A DNA stretch of 12,726 nucleotides from Clostridia bacterium (GTDB lineage: Bacteria > Bacillota > Clostridia > Oscillospirales > CAG-272), in the NCBI GenBank assembly GCA_017518025.1, contig JAFWWR010000324.1, positions 1 through 12,726 on the forward strand. The letters run 5' to 3'. The position numbers and the translations under genes were made by a program. Below are positions 7,369 to 12,456 of the stretch, piece after piece. Each line of letters opens with the position of its first letter. The first letter of the stretch is position 1. Below the pieces are notes generated by a model. It saw only the letters and a program-made list of their open reading frames with translations. It was not told the origin of the DNA and ran no database searches.

Positions 7369-7397
7369 TTGCAAAAACGGTCCCTCCGTGGTAAAAT
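7369..7397 (+). promoter_or_regulatory. eno: Promoter of eno
   Basis: TTGCAA at 7369-7374, a 17-base spacer ending in GTGG, and TAAAAT at 7392-7397, with the extended -10 TGG. The predicted transcript begins near 7404, giving a leader of about 70 bases that contains the hairpin at 7411-7433. Confidence 0.78.
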
Positions 7398-7410
7398 GAT
7401 ATTTGGCAAA

Positions 7411-7433
7411 AAACGGGCGTCAGTCGCCCGTTT
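7411..7433 (+). promoter_or_regulatory. Hairpin in the eno 5' leader
   Basis: AAACGGGCG and CGCCCGTTT form a perfect 9-bp stem around TCAGT, only a few bases after the expected transcription start. Only three Ts follow, so it is a poor terminator. A 5' stem of this kind often protects abundant messages from decay; an attenuator role is possible but no competing antiterminator fold was seen. Confidence 0.6.
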
Positions 7434-7472
7434 CCGCCGTCGAAAGATATCACATCAAAAGGAGATATAAAA

Positions 7473-8768
7473 ATGTACTACTCAAAAGTTGAAAAAGTCA
7501 TCGCTCGCGAGATCATCGACTCCCGCGGAAATCCCACCGTCGAAGCCGACGTCATCCTTGACGACGGTACGGTCGGCACCGGCGCGGCTCCCAGCGGCGC
7601 TTCCACCGGCGAGTTCGAGGCCCTCGAGCTCCGCGACGGCGACAAGTCCCGCTTCGGCGGCAAGGGCGTATCGAAGGCGGTCGAGAACGTCAACACCGTC
7701 ATAAACGACGTCCTCTGCGGCAAGAACGCCTACGACATCTACGCCATCGACCGCGCCATGATCGAGGCGGACGGCACCGACGACAAGTCGAAGCTGGGCG
7801 CAAACGCCATCCTCGCCGTCTCCATCGCATGCGCGAGAGCCGCGGCGAACGATCTCGAGATCCCGCTTTACAGATTTATCGGCGGCCAGAACGGCAACAC
7901 CCTCCCGGTCCCCATGATGAACATCCTCAACGGCGGCGCGCACGCCACCAACACCGTTGACACCCAGGAATTCATGATCATGCCCGCGGGCGCTCCCACG
8001 TTCAGAGAGGGTCTCCGCTGGTGCACCGAGGTCTTCCACGCGCTCCAGTCCCTGCTGAAAGCGGACAAACTCGCCACCAGCGTCGGCGACGAGGGCGGCT
8101 TCGCTCCCAACCTGAAGGACGACGACGAGACCATCGGATACATCATCCGCGCCATCGAGAAGGCCGGCTACAAGCCCGGCACCGACTTCGTCCTCGCCAT
8201 GGACGCCGCTTCCTCCGAGTGGAAGGGCTCGAAGAAGGGCGAATACGTCCAGCCGAAGAGCGGCCTGAAGTTCACTTCCAGGGAACTGGTCGATCACTGG
8301 GCGGATCTGCTTGACAAATACCCCATCATCTCCATCGAGGACGGCCTCGACGAAGAGGACTGGGACGGCTGGAAGTACATGACCGAGAGACTGGGCTCAA
8401 AGCTCCAGCTGGTCGGCGACGACCTGTTCGTCACCAACACCAGGCGCCTCGCCAAGGGCATCGAGCTCGGCGCAGGCAACTCCATCCTGATCAAGCTCAA
8501 CCAGATCGGCTCCGTCTCCGAGACTCTCGACGCCATCAAGATGGCGCACAAGGCCGGATACACCGCCGTCGTTTCTCACCGCTCCGGCGAGACCGAGGAC
8601 ACCACCATCGCGGATCTCGCGGTCGCTCTCAACGCGGGTCAGATCAAGACCGGCGCGCCGAGCCGCAGCGAGCGCGTGGCGAAGTACAACCGTCTGCTCC
8701 GGATCGAGGAAGAACTGGGCGACGCGGCTGTCTACGCGGGATACAAAGCGTACAACGTAAAGAGATAA
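7473..8768 (+). CDS. eno: Enolase (phosphopyruvate hydratase)
   Basis: Cytoplasmic glycolytic enzyme interconverting 2-phosphoglycerate and phosphoenolpyruvate with Mg2+. The 431 residues are full family length. Visible active-site parts: flexible loop SGAST at 41-45, NGGAHA with His157, Glu166, GDEGGF with Glu207, metal ligands Asp243 (AMDAASSEW), Glu289 (SIEDGLDEEDW) and Asp316 (LVGDDLF), catalytic base Lys341 (LIKLNQIGS), the phosphate-binding His369-Arg370-Ser371 (SHRSGETEDTTIADLAVA) and Lys392. The start has AAGGAG with an eight-base spacer. The gene stands alone between two terminators with its own strong promoter, as expected for a highly expressed housekeeping gene; one sampled 60-base row is 60% G+C. 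Nothing in it looks damaged. It may be the only enolase of the genome, so a true duplicate would be surprising. Confidence 0.98.
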   Translation: MYYSKVEKVIAREIIDSRGNPTVEADVILDDGTVGTGAAPSGASTGEFEALELRDGDKSRFGGKGVSKAVENVNTVINDVLCGKNAYDIYAIDRAMIEADGTDDKSKLGANAILAVSIACARAAANDLEIPLYRFIGGQNGNTLPVPMMNILNGGAHATNTVDTQEFMIMPAGAPTFREGLRWCTEVFHALQSLLKADKLATSVGDEGGFAPNLKDDDETIGYIIRAIEKAGYKPGTDFVLAMDAASSEWKGSKKGEYVQPKSGLKFTSRELVDHWADLLDKYPIISIEDGLDEEDWDGWKYMTERLGSKLQLVGDDLFVTNTRRLAKGIELGAGNSILIKLNQIGSVSETLDAIKMAHKAGYTAVVSHRSGETEDTTIADLAVALNAGQIKTGAPSRSERVAKYNRLLRIEEELGDAAVYAGYKAYNVKR

Positions 8769-8782
8769 GTCATTTTTGAAAC

Positions 8783-8829
8783 AAACGGCCCGCCGGGGGA
8801 TCGTTCACCGACCCTCCCGGGCCGTTTTT
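8783..8829 (+). terminator. Intrinsic terminator of eno
   Basis: AAACGGCCCG (8783-8792) pairs with CGGGCCGTTT (8818-8827), followed by a T-run ending at 8829. The enclosed bases (GGGG...CCCTCC) can extend the stem imperfectly. It begins 15 bases after the eno stop and separates eno from the sigma/serpin operon. Confidence 0.88.
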
Positions 8830-8880
8830 GCGCCCTTCTTTGAAAAAATGTCCCCGAGGCGCGAATATCACGCCGGAAAA

Positions 8881-8892
8881 TGCGTCTTATAG
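8881..8892 (+). promoter_or_regulatory. Possible ECF-type -10 element ahead of the sigma/serpin operon
   Basis: TGCGTCTTATAG contains the CGTC core typical of ECF sigma -10 elements, about 47 bases before the proposed sigma start codon. No clear AAC-type -35 is visible 16-17 bases upstream (GCGAATA lies there), and no good housekeeping promoter was found between 8830 and 8920. The operon must be transcribed from somewhere after the eno terminator, so an autoregulated ECF promoter here is reasonable but unproven. Confidence 0.35.
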
Positions 8893-8921
8893 GACAGAGG
8901 CGCCTGAAAAACACAAAACGA

Positions 8922-8935
8922 AGGGAGGCGATATT
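8922..8935 (+). promoter_or_regulatory. Ribosome binding site and AUU start that define the sigma gene
   Basis: AGGGAGG at 8922-8928 followed by CGAT and then ATT. This is one of the strongest Shine-Dalgarno matches in the arm, yet no standard start codon lies within reach in the sigma frame. AUU starts are known to be sensitive to initiation factor IF3 (infC in E. coli), so expression may be kept low. Confidence 0.6.
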
Positions 8936-9493
8936 ACGGAAGACCGGGAGATAATCGATCTGTTTTTCGAGAGGGACGAGCGAGCGATCGCCGAGGCGAG
9001 CGACAAGTACGGCGGAATGTGCCGCGCAGTGGCCTACGGGATCCTCGGCTCGGAGGGCGACGCCGAGGAGTGCCTGAGCGACGCGATGCTGAAGGCGTGG
9101 CAGAACATCCCTCCGGAGAGGCCGGACTCCCTCGGCGCGTGGCTCGGACGGGTCACGCGGAACGTCGCTCTGTCGCTGTGGCGCAAGAACACCAGCCGGA
9201 AGCGCAGCGGCGGGGTCCGCGTGCTCCTTGAGGAGCTTGAGGACTGCCTGCCGTCGCCGGAAAACGTGGAGACTGCAGTTGAGGCGCGGGAGCTTTCCGA
9301 TATCATCAGCCGGTGGCTCCGGACGCTCGGCAAGACGGACAGGGATCTGTTCGTCAGACGGTACTGGTACTGCGTGCCGCTGAAAACGCTGGCGGCGGAG
9401 GCCGGAATATCGCCGTCTAAGCTCTCGGGGCGGATGTTCACCCTGCGGGCCATGCTCCGCCGGGAGCTCGAAAAGGAGGGCATTACAGTATGA
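8933..9493 (+). CDS. ECF-type RNA polymerase sigma factor, probably starting at AUU
   Basis: About 186 residues, the usual length for an ECF sigma factor, which directs RNA polymerase to a small regulon. Region 2 covers roughly residues 8-80, including DAEECLSDAMLKAWQNI and GAWLGRVTRNVALSLWR; region 4 covers roughly 118-178, with a helix-turn-helix at LAAEAGISPSKLSGRM. Family proteins usually begin a few residues before the segment seen here as TEDREIIDLFFERD. No ATG, GTG or TTG lies there in frame. The only strong ribosome site, AGGGAGG at 8922-8928, precedes an in-frame ATT at 8933 by four bases, so AUU is my chosen start; ACG at 8936 is the next choice. The in-frame TTG codons at 8828 and 8840 lie in or beside the eno terminator with no ribosome site. 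The stop overlaps the serpin start (ATGA), which implies coupled translation. Confidence 0.85.
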   Translation: MTEDREIIDLFFERDERAIAEASDKYGGMCRAVAYGILGSEGDAEECLSDAMLKAWQNIPPERPDSLGAWLGRVTRNVALSLWRKNTSRKRSGGVRVLLEELEDCLPSPENVETAVEARELSDIISRWLRTLGKTDRDLFVRRYWYCVPLKTLAAEAGISPSKLSGRMFTLRAMLRRELEKEGITV

Positions 9494-11037
9494 AAAATAA
9501 TAATGAAAAAAGAGGCGGCGCCGAAAGGCTGTTCGACGCCGTGACGGAGATCGATCACGACCTCGTCGACGGAAGCAGGCCGAAGGACGCGAAAAGACGG
9601 TCTCACGCGGCGCGGAACGGGATCATCGCCGCAGTAGTTGCGGCGGCGATGGCGCTGGGAGTCGTCGGAGGCATTGCTCTGCACGAGAGAAGAGGGAAGA
9701 ACGCCGGCGGTGCAGACGAAAAAACTCCCGCGCCCGTGGCGGACGACCGGGAGAGATTTAACCCGTTCGTGGTCAGCGCGGAGTATCCGGTTTATGAGAC
9801 TGCGAAAGAATGCATGTTGACCGCCAGAGAAGCGGAGAAAAATGTGAGCGAGGAAACAAAAAAGGCGCTCATTTCTATCGCCAAAGAACGTTTGACAAAT
9901 GCGGAAAACAAGAACGCTGTCATCGCGCCGGTGAGCATTTACATGGCTCTCGGCGTGCTTTCCGAGGTCAGCGCAGGCGAAACTCAGCAACAGATACTTG
10001 ACCTTCTCAACGCGGACAACACCGACGTGGTCGGAGAACAGGTCGGCGCGATCTGGGATACCTGTTACTCAACGGGTGATTGGTACAAAGATGCGCTTGC
10101 GGAAATTGACAAAGAATTCGGCAAAGATAGGCCTTACGACGCAGACGACGGAGTCCATTCATTGATCGGCGCGTCCCTGTGGCTCGACAACAGATATGAA
10201 TACAACATTGATCTGCTTGAATCCGTGGCGGAGAAATACAAGGCGTCTTCGTTCATCGGACAATTCGGTACCGAAGAGTACAACGAGGTTTTCAGAGAAT
10301 GGTTGGCAGAGCAGACTCAGGGTGTTTACCCGGGCGATGGGAACGTCGGATTTGACCCGAAAACCACGTTTGCGGTAGCCACGTCGATTTATTTCAAGAG
10401 TTCATGGTCGCCCTCTTTTGACGCCGAGAAAAACACGGACGGCATTTTTCACGGTGCGACGAAAGACGATAATTGTGTTTATATGAACGAAGATACAGAT
10501 CTTGGCATATACCGTGGAGACGGGTTTCTCATTGCGGAGATGTTGCTTAGTGATCCGGGTTCGAGGTTCGCGCATGTGTGGTTCGCTCTGCCCGACGAAG
10601 GACAGAGCGTCGACGCGGTGGCCTCCTCCGACGAATTGTGGGAATTTATCACAAGTTGCGAAGGACAAGTTCCTGCGTCGGATAGACAGAAGATCAGTCT
10701 TTCCATGCCGAAGTTTTCCGTTGAGAACAAATCCGACTTTATTCCATATTTGAGAGAACTGGGCGTCACGGACGTGTTTGACGCCGAAAAAGCAGACTTC
10801 TCGCCTTTGGGAAAAATGTTTTCCTCCGCATCGGTGGGGTTGTTCGATCACAACGTCCACGTTTCGGTTAATGAAAACGGCTTGGAAGGCGCCGGATACA
10901 GCACATCAGCCCTGATGAAGGGTATTGATCCATCCGACCCCATTGACGAGTTCATCCTCGACAGGCCCTTCGCGTTCTTTGTAACGACGTACGAAGGCCT
11001 GCCGCTCTTCGCGGGCGTTGTCAACCAAATTAACTGA
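9490..11037 (+). CDS. Membrane-anchored serpin with anti-sigma-like cytoplasmic head
   Basis: 515 residues. Residues 1-43 are a charged cytoplasmic head (ERLFDAVTEIDHDLVDGSRP, then KR-rich), 44-64 a membrane helix rich in Ala, Gly and Val, 65-120 a linker, and about 121-515 a serpin domain outside the cell. Serpin landmarks: NAVIAPVSIYMALGVLSEV (142-160), AGETQQQIL (162-170), TSIYFKSSWSPSFD (298-311), VWFALPDEGQ (363-372), ISLSMPKFSVENKSDF (402-417), GVTDVFDAEKADFSPLG (425-441), hinge NENGLEGAG (461-469) and ILDRPFAFFV (489-498), close to the serpin signature but with Ala after Phe. Serpins trap proteases when their reactive loop is cut. The ATG overlaps the sigma stop (ATGA), with AAGGAGGG nine bases upstream. 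A sigma gene followed by a one-helix protein with a short cytoplasmic head is the sigma/anti-sigma layout, so this may be both inhibitor and regulator. Sampled rows of the serpin part are about 38-52% G+C, against 62-70% for the head and helix. Confidence 0.92.
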   Translation: MKNNNEKRGGAERLFDAVTEIDHDLVDGSRPKDAKRRSHAARNGIIAAVVAAAMALGVVGGIALHERRGKNAGGADEKTPAPVADDRERFNPFVVSAEYPVYETAKECMLTAREAEKNVSEETKKALISIAKERLTNAENKNAVIAPVSIYMALGVLSEVSAGETQQQILDLLNADNTDVVGEQVGAIWDTCYSTGDWYKDALAEIDKEFGKDRPYDADDGVHSLIGASLWLDNRYEYNIDLLESVAEKYKASSFIGQFGTEEYNEVFREWLAEQTQGVYPGDGNVGFDPKTTFAVATSIYFKSSWSPSFDAEKNTDGIFHGATKDDNCVYMNEDTDLGIYRGDGFLIAEMLLSDPGSRFAHVWFALPDEGQSVDAVASSDELWEFITSCEGQVPASDRQKISLSMPKFSVENKSDFIPYLRELGVTDVFDAEKADFSPLGKMFSSASVGLFDHNVHVSVNENGLEGAGYSTSALMKGIDPSDPIDEFILDRPFAFFVTTYEGLPLFAGVVNQIN

Positions 11038-11040
11038 CGA

Positions 11041-11076
11041 AAAAATCTCCTCCGGAAAAACCCGGAGGAGATTTTT
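11041..11076. terminator. Bidirectional terminator between the serpin and AraC-type genes
   Basis: AAAAATCTCCTCCGG and CCGGAGGAGATTTTT form a perfect 15-bp stem around AAAAAC, with A- and T-runs on the two sides. It lies 3 bases after the serpin stop and directly abuts the stop codon of the converging AraC-type gene, so it serves both. Confidence 0.93.
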
Positions 11077-11859
11077 TTACTTATGCTTCACTCTGTACTC
11101 GTGCGGCGTGCAGCCGCTTGCCGCCTGGAACACCTTGTCAAAGTAGCTCAGATTCACGAATCCGCAGCTCTGCGCCACCTCTCCGATGGACTCGCCGCCG
11201 AACCGCAGCAATTCCTTCGCCTTGGAAATGCGGATATCCTGGAGAGTCTTCATCACCGTGCTGCCGCACTTTTCTTTATAATAATGACAAAGGGCGTACT
11301 TGCTCATGTGTACCGCGTCCGCCACGTCGTCGAGGGATATCTGCCTCGAGTAATTCGCCTCGAGAAAACGCCTCACCCGCCCCGTCAGCGGTACCGACGG
11401 CTCCAGCGTGGCGTACAGCCACTCCACGAACCAGGAGTACCCCTCCGCCGATCTCGTCAGCAGGGTGCTGTCGCCCTCACAGAACTTCTGAAGATCCCTG
11501 ATGGAAGAAAGGAGCTGCGGGTACGCCTCGAATTTCAACTGATCGCCGATCTGATAGTAGTCGAAAACGCCGTCCGACACGAGAAAAGTGACGAAAGCGG
11601 TGTCAAATCCGGCTCCCACCGCCTTGTATGAATGAGGAAGATCCTTCTTCCACAGAACGCCCTCGCCCTCGGAGAGGGTGAACGTCTCGCCAGGCACGCG
11701 GAACTCGCCTTTTCCCGATGTCACGATGATAAGATGGTGCTGCCCCAGCCCCCGCGGTCTCTCCACCGCGTGCTGGTTTTTCTCCTCGCCCACCGTGCAG
11801 AGCACGAAGGGCAGATTTCCGCTTTCCTTCACGTATATGTCGCTTGATTCTATGAACAT
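11077..11859 (-). CDS. AraC-family transcriptional regulator with N-terminal cupin domain
   Basis: 260 residues from the ATG at 11859. The N-terminal part (about 41-94) is a cupin-like effector domain: HHLIIVTSGKGEFRVPG, then LSEGEGVLWKKDLPHSYK. The C-terminal 100 residues hold the two AraC helix-turn-helix motifs: ISLDDVADAVHMSKYALCHY (about 174-193) and SIGEVAQSCGFVNLSYFDKV (about 224-243), ending in the usual FxxxxGxTPxEYR form (GCTPHEYRVKH). This layout is common in regulators of sugar uptake and use, but no sugar genes are in view and the effector cannot be named. I chose the start with AGGAGG five bases upstream; a longer in-frame start at 11922 would lie within the promoter. The gene faces the serpin and diverges from the SLH-protein unit, which is a candidate target along with its own promoter. 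Confidence 0.93.
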   Translation of the reverse strand: MFIESSDIYVKESGNLPFVLCTVGEEKNQHAVERPRGLGQHHLIIVTSGKGEFRVPGETFTLSEGEGVLWKKDLPHSYKAVGAGFDTAFVTFLVSDGVFDYYQIGDQLKFEAYPQLLSSIRDLQKFCEGDSTLLTRSAEGYSWFVEWLYATLEPSVPLTGRVRRFLEANYSRQISLDDVADAVHMSKYALCHYYKEKCGSTVMKTLQDIRISKAKELLRFGGESIGEVAQSCGFVNLSYFDKVFQAASGCTPHEYRVKHK

Positions 11860-11875
11860 CCGATCCTCCTGCGCC

Positions 11876-11891
11876 TGCGGAGCGCTCCGCA
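11876..11891. promoter_or_regulatory. Perfect 16-base palindrome in the araC-like 5' leader
   Basis: TGCGGAGCGCTCCGCA reads the same on both strands and lies between the predicted transcription start and the ribosome site. It could be an operator placed as a roadblock, or fold in the RNA as a stem beside the Shine-Dalgarno sequence. Its composition is unlike the AT-rich DNA further upstream. Confidence 0.55.
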
Positions 11892-11912
11892 AGACCCGAA
11901 AATATCTCCAAT

Positions 11913-11941
11913 AGTTTACCATAGGAGCCGGGATAAGTAAA
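11913..11941 (-). promoter_or_regulatory. Promoter of the AraC-type gene
   Basis: On the minus strand: TTTACT, a 17-base spacer ending in TATGG, then TAAACT. The TGG extended -10 compensates for a -35 with four of six consensus bases. It leaves a leader of about 47 bases before the chosen start and rules out the upstream in-frame ATG, which would overlap the promoter. Confidence 0.68.
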
Positions 11942-12228
11942 GAACAATATCTTAAATTTGTGTAAACACAGTGTTATTTTCCGCCCTTGCAGACGCTTTT
12001 TTCCGCCTTCGAAATAAATTGCGATAAAACGGCGGAGGAGCCCTCTTTTTCGCCCGCGGCGTGCGGGAGACCTCCGGAAAAACGGAGACGGGGCTCACCG
12101 CCGGTTCCGGCCTCATCCGGACGTGCCCGAAAAACGGTTTTTGGTCATTTTCAACAGAAAAATGGCCCGATTTTTGTTTACTGTGCCGTAAAACGGCAAT
12201 TTTGTTCCATTTTTTTAATAGTGTACTA
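11942..12228. other. 287-base AT-rich intergenic region between divergent units
   Basis: No convincing gene. Several short ORFs cross it on both strands, but none has a ribosome site or protein-like composition. It holds small dyads: a double operator-like site at 11959-11975, a wobble-paired hairpin at 12143-12167 followed by CGATTTTTG, and TGCCGT-AAA-ACGGCA at 12184-12198 followed by ATTTTG. The two hairpins with T-rich tails could end a short rightward transcript, but no promoter for one was identified. Confidence 0.6.
11959..11975. promoter_or_regulatory. Operator-like overlapping dyads upstream of the araC-like promoter
   Basis: Two overlapping inverted repeats, TGTGT-AA-ACACA (11959-11970) and AACAC-A-GTGTT (11965-11975), lie about 17 bases upstream of the -35 of the AraC-type gene. 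The position suits an activator or autoregulatory site. The binding protein is not shown by the sequence. Confidence 0.4.
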
Positions 12229-12230
12229 TT
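12217..12230. promoter_or_regulatory. Inverted repeat overlapping the -35 of the SLH-unit promoter
   Basis: AATAGT-GT-ACTATT, whose last two bases are the first two of the -35 TTGATT. A protein bound here would touch polymerase directly, so it may be an operator. Confidence 0.4.
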
Positions 12231-12257
12231 GATTTTATTGATTATATACAATATAAT
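12229..12257 (+). promoter_or_regulatory. Promoter of the leader ORF and SLH-protein gene
   Basis: TTGATT at 12229-12234, an exact 17-base spacer, and the consensus TATAAT at 12252-12257. Unlike the other promoters in the arm it lacks the TGG extension and has a perfect -10. Transcription from about 12264 gives a leader of about 190 bases before the SLH-protein start, in which the 37-codon ORF lies. Confidence 0.82.
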
Positions 12258-12333
12258 TTAGTCAGAGAAGTTTACGGATGGTCTTATTGTCCAATTCGAC
12301 TGTCCGTCGATTTCGACGAGAAGGGATGATGCT

Positions 12334-12447
12334 ATGAACCAAACTTTGCGGAGACGTCGGGATACGGTGCGTTCTCCGCGACCCGGGGAGAGGTCCCCGG
12401 TCCTGCCCGGTCCTGTGACCGCTGAATCAATCAATTCATACTTTTAG
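12334..12447 (+). CDS. Possible 37-residue leader peptide ahead of the SLH-protein gene
   Basis: ATG at 12334, with AAGGG at 12321-12325 eight bases upstream, opens 37 codons ending in TAG at 12445-12447. The peptide begins MNQTLRRRRD and is Arg- and Pro-rich, with no family I recognise. The stop codon shares bases with AGGAGG, the ribosome site of the SLH-protein gene, so ribosomes finishing it would occupy or reopen that site. That geometry, the good ribosome site and the position just after a strong promoter favour a regulatory upstream ORF. Against it: the length is short enough to arise by chance, and a GC-rich hairpin plus a tandem 10-base repeat in it could constrain the DNA for other reasons. 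Confidence 0.4.
   Translation: MNQTLRRRRDTVRSPRPGERSPVLPGPVTAESINSYF
12380..12402 (+). promoter_or_regulatory. GC-rich hairpin in the SLH-gene leader
   Basis: CCGGGG and CCCCGG form a stem around AGAGGT, with GA/TC pairing continuing past a one-base bulge. It lies inside the 37-codon ORF and about 45 bases before the SLH ribosome site, with no T-run after it, so it is not a terminator. Confidence 0.45.
12396..12415. repeat. Tandem duplication of a 10-base unit
   Basis: CCCGGTCCTG occurs twice head to tail with no mismatch, within the 37-codon ORF. A 10-base unit shifts frame when copy number changes, so gain or loss of one unit would move the leader ORF stop away from the downstream ribosome site. 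Confidence 0.85.
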
Positions 12448-12451
12448 GAGG
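12446..12451 (+). promoter_or_regulatory. Ribosome binding site of the SLH-protein gene, overlapped by the leader ORF stop
   Basis: AGGAGG five bases before the ATG at 12457. Its first two bases are the last two of the TAG stop at 12445-12447. Confidence 0.8.
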
Positions 12452-12456
12452 AAGTT

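Noticed and set aside
3959..8768. Two enolase genes (and two of everything else) as true paralogues.
   Set aside because: The copies are identical in coding and non-coding DNA and exactly symmetric about one point, so they are one locus seen twice.
8828..8932. TTG start for the sigma gene at 8828, 35 residues longer.
   Set aside because: The codon sits in the T-run of the eno terminator with no ribosome site, and the extra residues do not resemble a sigma N terminus.
12305..12318. CGTCGA-TT-TCGACG dyad in the SLH leader as an operator.
   Set aside because: A short dyad in a CG-rich stretch, easily due to chance; it lies well downstream of the transcription start and nothing else supports it.
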